Assembly (NCBI GenBank): GCA_045661345.1
Contig: JAZRFM010000033.1
Coordinates: 1-64,000 of the forward strand
DNA: 64,000 bases
Source of the DNA: RUG12461 sp045661345
GTDB lineage: Bacteria > Bacillota > Clostridia > Lachnospirales > Lachnospiraceae
Direction: 5' to 3'
The notes beneath the pieces were generated by a model, which saw only the letters and a list, made by a program, of their open reading frames with translations, ran no database searches and was not told the origin of the DNA. Below, piece after piece: positions 22,931-31,696 of the stretch (the stretch's first letter is position 1; the number at the start of each line of letters is the position of its first letter). The translations under genes and the position numbers were made by a program.

Positions 22931-24721
22931 TTATTCCGCCTTATTATGTTTTCCATATTCCCGGTACGCCGCACAGACTTCCCTCGGCGCCCCGTCCATC
23001 CTCAGTTCACCCTTCTCGATCCAGATCGCCCGGGTGCAATGGTTCATAATCGTATCCATCCCATGACTCACCATGAGAACCGTGCTGCCGCCATGGATCA
23101 TCTCACTGATCCTGGCAAGGCTTTTCTTCCGGAAAAACTCATCACCGACGGAGAGTACCTCATCCAGAATCAGAATATCCGCAGCACGCCCGGCGGTTGC
23201 GATGGCAAAACCGAGGCGGCTCACCATACCGGAGGAGAAATTCTTGACTTTTTCCTCCATGAAGCCGGAGAGCTCCGCAAAAGAGACGATCTCCTCATAA
23301 TGGGCGTCCAGAAACTCCCTCGTATATCCGATAATGGAGCCGTTCAGATAAACGTTTTCATGCGCGGTCAGCTCCATATCAAAACCTGTCCCCAGGGTCA
23401 GGAGCTGCAGCCTCCTCCTGTCTACTCTGACTTCTCCCTCCGTGGGCCTCAGGGCACCGGAAATAATCTTTAGAAGGGTGGATTTCCCGGAACCGTTAGT
23501 ACCGATGATCCCCACCACTTCCCCTTTCTGGATGGAAAAGCTGACGTGGTACAGCGCGTACAGTCTCCGGTAGCGAACCTGTCGTTTGATCAGCTGGATC
23601 AAAAACTCCTTGAAACCGGATGCTTCCCCGGAGGACAGCTTAAACATCATCGTCACGTCCCGTACATCTACGGCCGGCGGATTTGTAATATCCAGCAGCT
23701 TCTGTATGGAAGGAAACGTCTCCTGACTTGTACCGGTCTGAGGGATCGCCCCCGTTGCGTCGTCTGCTTCCGGCTCTGCCCTGGACTGACCTGCCTCCTC
23801 TGCCTCTTCTGCCTCCTCCTGCCCGGATTCCTCCTCCGGTTCCTCGTCAAAATGCAGGAATTCCAGATCCGAATCCTCATCGTACGTGATGTGGATCTCT
23901 TCTTCCGGTTTTCTCTGCTTTCGCTCCTTCCGTTTCCGGACGATCCTGGCGATGGAGAAAACCACCACATTGACTGCCACAATGAACGCAATCAACCCCA
24001 GGAGCAGGACGACATAACTGTTGAAAAAAATCGAGGTCTTCGGAGCGTTTGTACCGGTCTCGGTTTCGACCACGGTTGTGCTCTCCGTGGCGATCTCCCC
24101 CGATACGTCGATGGATTCCGCAGTGTCGGTTCCCGTCAGATCGATCTTCCCCGGATGGGAGGTCTGTGTTTCCCCGGTCTGCTCTCCGCCGTTTCCGGCA
24201 TTCAGAAGATCCGGCGGATAGGACGGCTCCCGCAGCTCCTGCTCGGCGCGTGTTTCTTCGCGAAGCAGCCCCGCTGCTGCGGAGGCATTTGCAGGGACAG
24301 AGACGTCTTCTTCCTCCGCCTCCTCTCCATCTTCCTCCGCAACTTCGTTTTCTTCTGCGCCTTCGCCCTGCACATGCACCGGTGCCGCTCCCATAACCGC
24401 AACCTCATAGGCGCCGCTGTCGTCCGGCAGATTCACGGACGCAGAGCTGACGGATATGGCAGTATCTCCTCCCTGTTTCGCCTGAAAGGTCAGCCAGTAT
24501 TTGACCTCCGGATTTCCGCTGTTGCCGGAAAGGGTAAGCACACCGTTTTGCGCGTCAACGGCGTCTGCTCCGGACACATAGGTCAGAACAGCCGGATCAT
24601 AGTTAATCGTGACATAATAGGTTCCCGCTCCGCCGTCTGTATGGATATATGCACCGATCGGAAAGCTCTGTCCGTTCTCGACCGCATATCCTTCCGATCC
24701 AAATGTGACTGCTGCACTCAT
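22931..24721 (-). CDS. Polysaccharide ABC exporter ATPase with N-terminal cohesin-like domain
   Basis: 596 residues in an unusual order. Residues 1-120 resemble a cohesin-type beta-sandwich (YDPAVLTYVSG, then VKYWLTFQAKQGGDTAISV). Residues 121-235 are an acidic, Ser/Thr-rich linker. Residues 239-262 are a hydrophobic helix followed by RKRKERK, placing the C-terminus in the cytoplasm. After a second acidic linker, about 350-596 is a Wzt/TagH-type ATPase: Walker A GTNGSGKST, signature FSSGMVSRL, Walker B ILILDEVLSVGD, switch VSHG. It pairs with the permease 4 bp upstream for glycan export. No N-terminal signal peptide is present although the first domain should be outside. Confidence 0.82.
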   Translation of the reverse strand: MSAAVTFGSEGYAVENGQSFPIGAYIHTDGGAGTYYVTINYDPAVLTYVSGADAVDAQNGVLTLSGNSGNPEVKYWLTFQAKQGGDTAISVSSASVNLPDDSGAYEVAVMGAAPVHVQGEGAEENEVAEEDGEEAEEEDVSVPANASAAAGLLREETRAEQELREPSYPPDLLNAGNGGEQTGETQTSHPGKIDLTGTDTAESIDVSGEIATESTTVVETETGTNAPKTSIFFNSYVVLLLGLIAFIVAVNVVVFSIARIVRKRKERKQRKPEEEIHITYDEDSDLEFLHFDEEPEEESGQEEAEEAEEAGQSRAEPEADDATGAIPQTGTSQETFPSIQKLLDITNPPAVDVRDVTMMFKLSSGEASGFKEFLIQLIKRQVRYRRLYALYHVSFSIQKGEVVGIIGTNGSGKSTLLKIISGALRPTEGEVRVDRRRLQLLTLGTGFDMELTAHENVYLNGSIIGYTREFLDAHYEEIVSFAELSGFMEEKVKNFSSGMVSRLGFAIATAGRAADILILDEVLSVGDEFFRKKSLARISEMIHGGSTVLMVSHGMDTIMNHCTRAIWIEKGELRMDGAPREVCAAYREYGKHNKAE

Positions 24722-24725
24722 GTTT

Positions 24726-25553
24726 CTATAGTTTCTGCATTACCTTGTTTTCGTTTGTCTTAAAAATCAAGAGCCCCACAACCAGGCTTCCGAGACTCCA
24801 TGCCACAGCTTTCACCCACTCGATCGGGGCAGGAACTGTTCCCTCCAGAATGCTCTGTCTGGCAAAAGCAATCATCACATAGACCGGATTTACCCCGATC
24901 ACCCGCTGCATGGCTTCCGGCAGCATATCCACCGGATAAAAGATCGCGGAAAGATACATCAAAAACGTCAGGAACACTCCGTAAAGATAGCGGATATCCG
25001 CAAAAAACACATAGGCCGTGGCCAGCGCATATCCGATCCCCATGGAAAAAAGCACCATCATGATCACGGCCACAAAAAAAAGCGGCATGACCGGATTCAG
25101 CGGCACCTGAAATACCAGCAGCATCAGCACATACGCGATACAGGTATAGATAAAATTCACCATCGCGGTGTAAATCCTGGAAAGCATAAACACCTGCTTC
25201 GGCAGCTTCGCCTGCAAAAGCAGATTCCGGTTGTCCACCAGCGCCGTCATGGATGCCGTTGTCGAGGTCTGAAACAATGTCCAGAAAATCTGTCCGGTCA
25301 GGTAGTAAATCGGAAAATTCTGGATGGAGCGGCGGAACATGGTGGAAAACACCATGGAGATCACCACCATGGAAAGCAACGGATTCAGAACACTCCAGAT
25401 GATTCCCAGTACACTCCTGGCATACTTCCTTTTGATCTCCCGCCCGGTCATCTCCCGGATGGCAAAGGCATATTGACGAAGCTTATACCATGCGACGGAG
25501 CGCTTTATAAAGCTGAGACGCTCCCTTATAGATTCGTTCCTCTCTGAGTGCAC
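24726..25553 (-). CDS. Polysaccharide ABC exporter permease (Wzm/TagG type)
   Basis: 275 residues with six predicted membrane helices and the ABC2 signature REIKRKYARSVLGIIWSVLNPLL near the N-terminus, which is the cytoplasmic amphipathic segment of Wzm/TagG permeases. LTFLMYLSAIFYPVDMLPE is the typical late loop. With the ATPase encoded next it exports an undecaprenol-linked glycan across the cytoplasmic membrane. The 5' end overlaps the preceding gene by 71 bp; a downstream ATG at residue 34 would cut the conserved segment, so the longer start is preferred. Confidence 0.9.
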   Translation of the reverse strand: MHSERNESIRERLSFIKRSVAWYKLRQYAFAIREMTGREIKRKYARSVLGIIWSVLNPLLSMVVISMVFSTMFRRSIQNFPIYYLTGQIFWTLFQTSTTASMTALVDNRNLLLQAKLPKQVFMLSRIYTAMVNFIYTCIAYVLMLLVFQVPLNPVMPLFFVAVIMMVLFSMGIGYALATAYVFFADIRYLYGVFLTFLMYLSAIFYPVDMLPEAMQRVIGVNPVYVMIAFARQSILEGTVPAPIEWVKAVAWSLGSLVVGLLIFKTNENKVMQKL

Positions 25554-26601
25554 AATTTTGCCCTCTTCCTTTGGCAGAGCGTACGATGCTGCCTTCCTGC
25601 CATCCGCTCTCCCGAAACCTCTTCTTCCCCTGCAGCTTCCCTGTGATGCGGGGCAAAAGTCTTACGGATCTCATTTCCTCCGGGCTCCAGAGAATTGCCA
25701 GATCCCGCAGGTGATCCCCCTCCACACCCTCGTCAAACTGCATCCTGCCAAAGGCTTCCACCTCTGCTTCCGTCGGGTGTCCCATCAAAAGAGACAGAAG
25801 GTGATAAACGGATCGTAGTCTCCTTTTTGCAGTGCGTCCGCTGATCCCCTGTTTTATGCCTCTCTTCTCCGCATGATGCAAATAACGCTCCAGTACCCCG
25901 GCAAACCTCCGGATACTTCCGCCATTCGGGTTTTCCGCACTGCTGCGCGGCTGTATTTCGTCAGACACTGTTTCGTATCCGACAGTCATTCCCTCCGGGG
26001 CGGAGCAAACCGTCTCAAACAGGCAAATGGAAAACCTTGTCTTTCTTCGGATATCCCGGTAGGGGCGAAAGTAAAAGCACTGATAGCTCTTCTCCTCAGC
26101 TCCCCGGGGCAGCTCATAGATCCCAAAATAAAAACCGGGGATCTTTTTCCCGATCAGGTTTTCCAGACTCATTTTCGTGGTGCCGATCCACCCGCTGTCT
26201 ACAATGCCATAGGAGATCTCCTCGTACAGTCCTTCCTGTCTGAGGTATGCAAGACACTCTGCGGAGCCTTCGTAGAGGGTTTTTCTGGAAACGCAAAGAT
26301 ACCGGATTTCCAGATCCGCTCCCGGCTTCTGCCGGAGGAAGGACGCGGCCCGCATCCACAGCCACCCGTCTCTCGCCAGGAAATACAATCTCTTTAACCC
26401 TGCCTGTTTTGCCGAGCGGAGCACCCAATCCACAAAGGACGTGATCACAGGCGCAAACACATGCAGAAACAACAGCTCCTGTTTTGTTTCGCAGCACCCT
26501 TCCAGAAGGCAGTCATACAAAGGTTCACAAAGAGCCGGCTCTGTTCGCAGATACCATCTGTATCGCGCCAAACGCTCCCGGAACGCGTTCTCCCCGTTCA
26601 A
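25483..26601 (-). CDS. HAD-like protein of polysaccharide clusters
   Basis: 372 residues. LKRLYFLARDGWLWMRAA and YGIVDSGWIGTTKMSLENL are the two recognisable blocks of a family found in surface-polysaccharide loci and annotated as predicted HAD-superfamily hydrolases (COG5610-like). The first block keeps a D in the ARDG position where HAD enzymes have DxD, so catalysis is uncertain. It overlaps the GT2 gene upstream by 77 bp and the permease gene downstream by 71 bp, so it is embedded in the operon. Confidence 0.5.
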   Translation of the reverse strand: MNGENAFRERLARYRWYLRTEPALCEPLYDCLLEGCCETKQELLFLHVFAPVITSFVDWVLRSAKQAGLKRLYFLARDGWLWMRAASFLRQKPGADLEIRYLCVSRKTLYEGSAECLAYLRQEGLYEEISYGIVDSGWIGTTKMSLENLIGKKIPGFYFGIYELPRGAEEKSYQCFYFRPYRDIRRKTRFSICLFETVCSAPEGMTVGYETVSDEIQPRSSAENPNGGSIRRFAGVLERYLHHAEKRGIKQGISGRTAKRRLRSVYHLLSLLMGHPTEAEVEAFGRMQFDEGVEGDHLRDLAILWSPEEMRSVRLLPRITGKLQGKKRFRESGWQEGSIVRSAKGRGQNCALREERIYKGASQLYKALRRMV

Positions 26602-27472
26602 AAGAAACTGCCTCCCCCTTCTGTGTCTCTATCTGGATTCTTTCTTTTTCTCTCATGCCCTTGCTTCGCTTGATCCAGGCAAGGACAGGTGCCGGCAGAA
26701 GGCAGGATACCAAAGGCCGCATCACGAAAAGCCACCCGAGGGGAAACAGGCTCCCCATCTCCCGGTAGCTGTGGTAGCGCATCTTCGCTTCATTCCATCT
26801 CGTGTGGAGGGTCCGTTTGCGATAGGACTCCTGTGTCTCCCGGTAGAGAAACAGGGGCTCCTGCAGATTGCATCCCTGCAGACCGCGGTTCCTCAGATGC
26901 AAAAAGATCTCATAGTCCTCGCAGCGCAGCACCTCTTCTGTCTCCAGATATCCGCGCCCTTCTTCAAAAAGCGATGCGCGGAACATCACCGAGGGATGAA
27001 TAAACGGGGAATAGCGGAGATAATCCGTCATACCGGGGTTATACGGCATCTTTCGTTCTCCCCAGATCCCGTTTTCATCAAACAGCTGCGCATTCGTCCC
27101 GCACCATCCGTATTCCGGGTGGGCATCCAGAAACGCCGCCTGTTTTTCCAGACGTGTCGGTGCGGAAATATCGTCTGCGTCCATCCGGGCGATATACTTC
27201 CCCTTTGCCAGCCTGATGCACGCATTCAGGGAAAAAGCGAGTCCTCTGTTTTTCTCTCTTCCCGCAATGATGATCCTGTCATCCAGTCCGTCCAGCTCCG
27301 CCACATTATCCGATGCGACCCCCTCCGATCCGTCATCCCAGATAATGAATTCAAAATCACGGAAGGTCTGACTCAGGATGCTGTCCACAGACAGACGCAA
27401 TGCCTTAGCGTCGTACTGGTTGTACACACCCATAATGACAGAAATGGAAGGCTGTTCTCCTCTGCTTTTCAT
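26525..27472 (-). CDS. GT2-family glycosyltransferase
   Basis: 315 residues. ISVIMGVYNQYDAKALRLSV, IIWDDGSEG and ARMDADDISAPTRLEKQ (DxD) define an inverting GT2 enzyme, and HPSVMFRASLF and CEDYEIFLHL are later family motifs. There is a hydrophobic patch near residues 240-265 (LFVMRPLVSCLLPAPVLAWI) that may sit at the membrane. It overlaps the GT4 gene by 4 bp. It probably adds a sugar to the glycan exported by the adjacent ABC transporter. Confidence 0.88.
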   Translation of the reverse strand: MKSRGEQPSISVIMGVYNQYDAKALRLSVDSILSQTFRDFEFIIWDDGSEGVASDNVAELDGLDDRIIIAGREKNRGLAFSLNACIRLAKGKYIARMDADDISAPTRLEKQAAFLDAHPEYGWCGTNAQLFDENGIWGERKMPYNPGMTDYLRYSPFIHPSVMFRASLFEEGRGYLETEEVLRCEDYEIFLHLRNRGLQGCNLQEPLFLYRETQESYRKRTLHTRWNEAKMRYHSYREMGSLFPLGWLFVMRPLVSCLLPAPVLAWIKRSKGMREKERIQIETQKGEAVSFERGERVPGAFGAIQMVSANRAGSL

Positions 27473-28614
27473 CTCGTTTCCATATCCTTAAACACATTTT
27501 CATAAAACTCCCGCATGGTTTGACCCACCGCCGGAAGTGTAAACTCCATGGCCGACTCTCTGCACGCATCACTCATCTGCTGCCGCAGCTTCGGATCCCT
27601 GCGCAGCTTCTCAATGGCTGCCGCAAACTCCTCCGGATGATCCGCTCTGCAGACAAACGCGTTTTTGCCGGCCACGGCATATTCCCGTGTCCCGCGGTTG
27701 TCCGCCACGATCAGCGGAACGCCGCAAAGCAGCGCTTCCACTGCCGCCACGCCAAGTCCCTCTCTTTTGGAGGGAAAGGCGAAACAGTCCGCTGTCTGCA
27801 ATACTGCTTCCATATCGGTCCGGTAACCAAGCAGCCGAACCCGCTCCGAGAGTCCCTTCTCCCCGATGAGCCTCCGGAGTATTTCCTCATTCGGACCTTT
27901 CCCGCAGATGCTGTAATAAACAGCCGGGCAGTCGATCCTGTGAACCGCTTCGATCACCGTTTTCTGGTTCTTGTTGTCATTGAGCTCCGCCGCAGTAACG
28001 ATATGAAAGGCATCCTGCGGAATGCCAAGCTCTGTCCGCATCTTTCGCCGCAGCTCCCTGGCCGCCCGAAACCTCTGCTCATCCACGCCTACGCTGTGAA
28101 TCTGCGTGACGCCTCTTACCGGAAACCGTTCTGCACGTATCCGGTCCTCGCTGTTTATGGTAATGATCCGATCCGTATAATGCGCCATGATCCGCTCTGC
28201 GGAATAGTACAGCAGCCAGTTTTTGACCGGCGCGCCCTTGTAAAAATGAAAGCCGTGGGCCGTATAAACCACATAAGGCCGCATCCTGCTTTGATGCGCT
28301 GCCAGCCGTGCCGTCACACCGCCCATGGGATTATGGCAATGAATCAGATCGATTTTTTCCGTATCTATGATCTTTTTTAATTCCCGGACCGCCTGTGCGT
28401 TCTCACGCAACTTCGCCGGACTTTTTTTCACGCTGATCTGATGCGTGATCACCCGCATGTCCCGAAGTTCTTCTTCGTCATACTCATATACCGGGTTCTG
28501 AAAATCGGATGCATAATGAATCTCGCATCCGAGTTCGCGAAGGATCCTGACATCGTTCTTTTCAAATTGTGTCAGAAATCCGCTGATCGTTGTAACAAAC
28601 AGGACTTTTCTCAT
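27469..28614 (-). CDS. GT4-family glycosyltransferase
   Basis: 381 residues, GT-B fold. VLFVTTISGFLTQFEKNDV, HCHNPMGGVTARLAA, YTAHGFHFYKGAP, and the C-terminal FAFPSKREGLGVAAVEALLCG (ExE-like retaining motif) place it with EpsD/CapM-type exopolysaccharide transferases. No Shine-Dalgarno is evident; instead two competing GC-rich hairpins lie directly upstream (28622-28655), so expression may be controlled at this point. Confidence 0.88.
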   Translation of the reverse strand: MRKVLFVTTISGFLTQFEKNDVRILRELGCEIHYASDFQNPVYEYDEEELRDMRVITHQISVKKSPAKLRENAQAVRELKKIIDTEKIDLIHCHNPMGGVTARLAAHQSRMRPYVVYTAHGFHFYKGAPVKNWLLYYSAERIMAHYTDRIITINSEDRIRAERFPVRGVTQIHSVGVDEQRFRAARELRRKMRTELGIPQDAFHIVTAAELNDNKNQKTVIEAVHRIDCPAVYYSICGKGPNEEILRRLIGEKGLSERVRLLGYRTDMEAVLQTADCFAFPSKREGLGVAAVEALLCGVPLIVADNRGTREYAVAGKNAFVCRADHPEEFAAAIEKLRRDPKLRQQMSDACRESAMEFTLPAVGQTMREFYENVFKDMETR

Positions 28615-28621
28615 GGTAAAG

Positions 28622-28655
28622 CGCGGAGCCCGCGGGGAGAATCATTCTCCCCGCG
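28622..28655 (-). promoter_or_regulatory. Two mutually exclusive hairpins before the GT4 start
   Basis: A perfect 12-bp inverted repeat (CGCGGGGAGAAT, one base, ATTCTCCCCGCG; 28631-28655) shares its left CGCG with a second hairpin CGCGG-AGC-CCGCG (28622-28634). Only one can form at a time. No T-run follows, so a terminator is unlikely; translational control or RNA processing is possible. Confidence 0.45.
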
Positions 28656-28733
28656 ATTCTTCGCTCTTCCTTTCTCAACCACATGATAATCGGAATTCAT
28701 AAGATCTTATGGGTATTACTTGTATTACATGGG

Positions 28734-28764
28734 ATATCAATTTTGTTCATCTAACAGCTGTCAA
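28734..28764 (-). promoter_or_regulatory. Weak internal promoter candidate
   Basis: On the minus strand a perfect TTGACA (28759-28764) is followed by TGATAT (28734-28739), but the spacer is 19 bp. It lies right after the secreted-protein gene and could start an extra transcript for the glycosyltransferase genes. Confidence 0.3.
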
Positions 28765-28778
28765 TGTACTTAGATGGC

Positions 28779-29564
28779 TTACGGTGCTCCTACGAGGCCA
28801 AGTGCTCCAAGCGGGTTCAGACCCTGTGCTGCAGCCAGCATCAGGAAATCCACGATCTGCTGATTCCAGCCATACAGAGAAGCGAAATAAGCGATCTGCT
28901 GACGCTCTGCTGCCTGTGCTGCAAGAGCAGCCTGCTCCAGTGCGTCATGCAGGCTGAGTGTCTTTGCGCCGACAGCAGCACCGCCTGCGCCACCGTTCAA
29001 ACGAACAATCGCGAAGGGGGAGCAGTTTGCCACCTTAACGGTTGCATAGCCTGCACCGACAGCGGTGGGAACCACAAGGCCCCAGCTTCCGTCGTAGTGC
29101 ATCACTGCAATGGTGTCACCGGCGTTGATCTTGCCGTTACGGATGGTGAGGGTGTAAAGGCCGTCTGCACCTTTGGCCGCGCCGCTGGCTGTCACGTTAA
29201 CGACGGAAAGCATTTCCGCGGTAACGGTAGCGCCTGCCTGTCCGGCTGCTGCACTAAGGCCCGCATTGCCGAGAACAGCGCCCGTGTTCGCAAGGTGATT
29301 CAGCAGAAGGTTCTGTGCTGCAACGACTGCGCTCTGTACCGTGGTTGCGCCTACTGCACTCGTAGTGAACCCTGCATCAGTCGAAGTCTCCTGCAGATAG
29401 GCCTCCGGACTCTCCACGCCGGTAACTGCCGTGTTTGCCGCCTGCCCCGCTTCCGGTGCTTCTACCGTACCGCCGGATGTCGGGCTGCCTGCCGCATACA
29501 CGGTTGTTGTGCCGAGCAGCATCACGGCAACTGCCATCAATACTGCCAAAGCTCTTTTTTTCAT
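28779..29564 (-). CDS. Secreted Ala/Gly-rich protein of unknown function
   Basis: 261 residues. Residues 1-25 are a classical signal peptide (MKKRALAVLMAVAVMLLG...VYA). The mature part is rich in Ala, Gly and Thr, with a central beta-rich segment (GLYTLTIRNGKINAGDTIAV...GSWGLVVPTAVG) and a helical C-terminus. No LPxTG or other sortase signal is visible, even though a sortase-like gene heads the operon. AGGAGG lies upstream of the ATG. I do not recognise the family; position suggests a cell-surface partner of the exported glycan. Confidence 0.65.
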   Translation of the reverse strand: MKKRALAVLMAVAVMLLGTTTVYAAGSPTSGGTVEAPEAGQAANTAVTGVESPEAYLQETSTDAGFTTSAVGATTVQSAVVAAQNLLLNHLANTGAVLGNAGLSAAAGQAGATVTAEMLSVVNVTASGAAKGADGLYTLTIRNGKINAGDTIAVMHYDGSWGLVVPTAVGAGYATVKVANCSPFAIVRLNGGAGGAAVGAKTLSLHDALEQAALAAQAAERQQIAYFASLYGWNQQIVDFLMLAAAQGLNPLGALGLVGAP

Positions 29565-29642
29565 AAACTTTTTCCTCCTTTCCTTAAATCATGTGGTTTA
29601 TATCAAGCGAGGGGGAAAATCCCGGCTCCCGCGAGATACCGA

Positions 29643-30773
29643 TCATTGCTCGGTTTCCGTGCTGTTTTCCTTCTCCACCGGTTCGTAAAACAGCTTCACG
29701 ATCAGATCCTTTGCGGCATCCTGATCAATGTAAAACTCCTCGTAGTTATTGCCCATGGTGGTCTCTCCGGGCAGGGAGAAAAGATTACTGACATCAAATT
29801 CATAATCCCGGTATTCCGTGGCAAGATACACGAACTGACTGAGATCAAGGTTGGAAACCATGTATTTCTGCAAAACCTGATAAAGATCCGCCGCCACCCG
29901 GATATCGGAAGCAACCTCATTCTTGACCGCAGCGGCAAAGGTGGTCATATACTGTTTCTGTCTCTGGAGCCGCATCTCATTGGATCCGAACTCATCCTCC
30001 TGCCGGAGGCGCACATACCAATAAGCCTTCTCTCCCTCCAGCTTTACGCTCTCTCCCTGATGCAGATCCATATCATATTCCGGATAGACGATGTCCTCCA
30101 GCACATCCACCGTGATCCCACCCACAGCGTCATTCAGCTCCGGGATGGCATCCATGCTGATGGCGACGTAGGCATTGATCGGAATGTCTCCGAGCATCCG
30201 GGATACGGCCTTCACCTGCCGTTCGCAGCTTTGCTCTTTTCCGTCTCCATAACCGTGCTGCAGCGCAATCTGCTTGATCTGCACTCCCTGGTAATTCCCC
30301 TCTTCATCGAAGATGTCCACATCCGCCATGGCATTCCGGTCTATGGCCAGAATGGAAACATTTTTATCATGAGGATTCATCACGATCAGAAACAACGCAT
30401 CCGCCTGACCACCCGCCTGGGCGCTGCCCTCCTTTGCTTCCCAGCTCTGTCCGCCGACCTCTTTTTGCGTCTCCGTATCGATCCCCATCACAAGGATCGT
30501 GATCAGGTCTTCGTTCAGGGCATATTCCTTTCCGTCATAGACAATCGTGTTCCCCGTCATCGCGGGGGAACCCGGCTCTCCCATGTTATCCGCTTCATCG
30601 GACACCGCGCTCTTCGCCGTCACTTCCATGGGTTTGTTAATGCTGTTTTTCCCCGCGATCCGCAGAATCCCGATGACAAGGAACAGAGCGCAGAGACCTG
30701 CTATGATCGTAAAGACGGTCACTCGGCCGAAGCCCAGCTTCTTTTTTTCAACGATGATTTCCTCATCCAGCAT
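29643..30773 (-). CDS. LytR-CpsA-Psr (LCP) family protein
   Basis: 376 residues. One membrane helix at about 17-40 follows a short charged cytoplasmic tail. The extracellular LCP domain has ITILVMGIDT, GGQADALFLIVMNP, ILAIDRNAM with the conserved Asp and Arg, and EMRLQRQKQYM with the R-x-x-R-Q pyrophosphate-binding pattern. LCP enzymes transfer undecaprenyl-linked glycans to peptidoglycan or other wall acceptors, so it would attach the polymer exported by the downstream ABC pair. The start overlaps the sortase-like gene by 11 bp. Confidence 0.85.
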   Translation of the reverse strand: MLDEEIIVEKKKLGFGRVTVFTIIAGLCALFLVIGILRIAGKNSINKPMEVTAKSAVSDEADNMGEPGSPAMTGNTIVYDGKEYALNEDLITILVMGIDTETQKEVGGQSWEAKEGSAQAGGQADALFLIVMNPHDKNVSILAIDRNAMADVDIFDEEGNYQGVQIKQIALQHGYGDGKEQSCERQVKAVSRMLGDIPINAYVAISMDAIPELNDAVGGITVDVLEDIVYPEYDMDLHQGESVKLEGEKAYWYVRLRQEDEFGSNEMRLQRQKQYMTTFAAAVKNEVASDIRVAADLYQVLQKYMVSNLDLSQFVYLATEYRDYEFDVSNLFSLPGETTMGNNYEEFYIDQDAAKDLIVKLFYEPVEKENSTETEQ

Positions 30774-31632
30774 CGGACGTCATCTCCTCCGGATATACCA
30801 GCACGCCTGCTACCAGAAAACGGTACATGGCATCCCGGTCGGGATCCGACACATGGGTGGAAAGCGTCAGGATATGGTCATCCGGTGTTACTTCCACGTC
30901 ATGGCGGACAAGCGCCACGTTACCATCTCCCTCATCCACGGCAAACACTTCCTTCAGATACTGTTCCCTGACGTATTCATTGGACAGGTCAAAATTTGCC
31001 AGCAGATGGATCGCCGGGAACTCGTAGGCCGCAAAGATTTTGTAAACGAGAATCCCGTCTTCCGTATAAACAAACATGTAATGATCCCCTTCCCATGATG
31101 CGGGATCCTCAAAATTGTGCAGCGTCGAAAACATGGTCTGATCTTCCCGGTTCTGCCCGTACAGCACTGTATGGAAATCGGAAAAATCCTTCCGGTTCAA
31201 TCGTTCGGAATAGATACAGCCGGCGGAGTCGCTGTTTCCCTCCAGGTCATGGCTGACATAGTACGTATCATCCGCTGGATGTCTAAGCACCGGATAATCG
31301 ACGGAAGTCCCCGGCACCACAATCCATGCGTAGATGTCCGGGTTTTCCTCGTGCAGTGCATTCCAGTCCGGCTGTTGCTTCGGCACCTCGATGCCAAGCT
31401 GCTTCAGCGCCTCTACATCCGGATCTATCGTCTCCTCTGTCCCGGTCACCTCGGTTAATTGGCTTGATTCCGTCGCCGCAGCCTGATCCGTCGCTGCCTG
31501 AGTGTCTGTCCCGGAAGCGCCCTGCTTTTTTGTTTTCAAAAACACGATACAAAGTACGACCGCGATCACCGCAAGACAGAGCACGATGATCAGCAGTATC
31601 TTATTTTTGGATGGTCTCTTTTTCTGATCCAT
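30763..31632 (-). CDS. Class-B sortase homologue lacking catalytic Cys and His (pseudo-sortase)
   Basis: 289 residues from ATG 31632; a TTG three codons earlier has AGAAGGA closer and may be the real start. One membrane helix (about 12-33), a low-complexity linker, then a sortase-B fold: PDIYAWIVVPGTSVDYPVLR, LYGQNREDQTMFSTL, GILVYKIFAAYE and HILTLSTHVSDPDRDAMYRFLV. Sortases have LYGHN and TLSTC; here the His is Gln (residue 163 in the long form) and the Cys is His (263), while the Arg (274) is kept. Transpeptidase activity is therefore very unlikely. First gene of the export operon. Confidence 0.85.
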   Translation of the reverse strand: MDQKKRPSKNKILLIIVLCLAVIAVVLCIVFLKTKKQGASGTDTQAATDQAAATESSQLTEVTGTEETIDPDVEALKQLGIEVPKQQPDWNALHEENPDIYAWIVVPGTSVDYPVLRHPADDTYYVSHDLEGNSDSAGCIYSERLNRKDFSDFHTVLYGQNREDQTMFSTLHNFEDPASWEGDHYMFVYTEDGILVYKIFAAYEFPAIHLLANFDLSNEYVREQYLKEVFAVDEGDGNVALVRHDVEVTPDDHILTLSTHVSDPDRDAMYRFLVAGVLVYPEEMTSDAG

Positions 31633-31696
31633 GAAAGGCAAAAATCCTTCTATACAAAAAATATGAGGGGAAAGAAAGGGCCATTACGCTCTTCTA

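Noticed and set aside
23546..24763. 405-codon plus-strand frame opposite the ABC ATPase gene
   Set aside because: Antisense to an obvious Walker-type ATPase; composition is typical of a shadow frame in GC-rich DNA.
28764..30971. 735-codon open frame on the plus strand opposite the LCP and secreted-protein genes
   Set aside because: It is the antisense frame of genes with clear families and a signal peptide; the translation is Cys/His/Arg-rich without any domain and there is no ribosome site.
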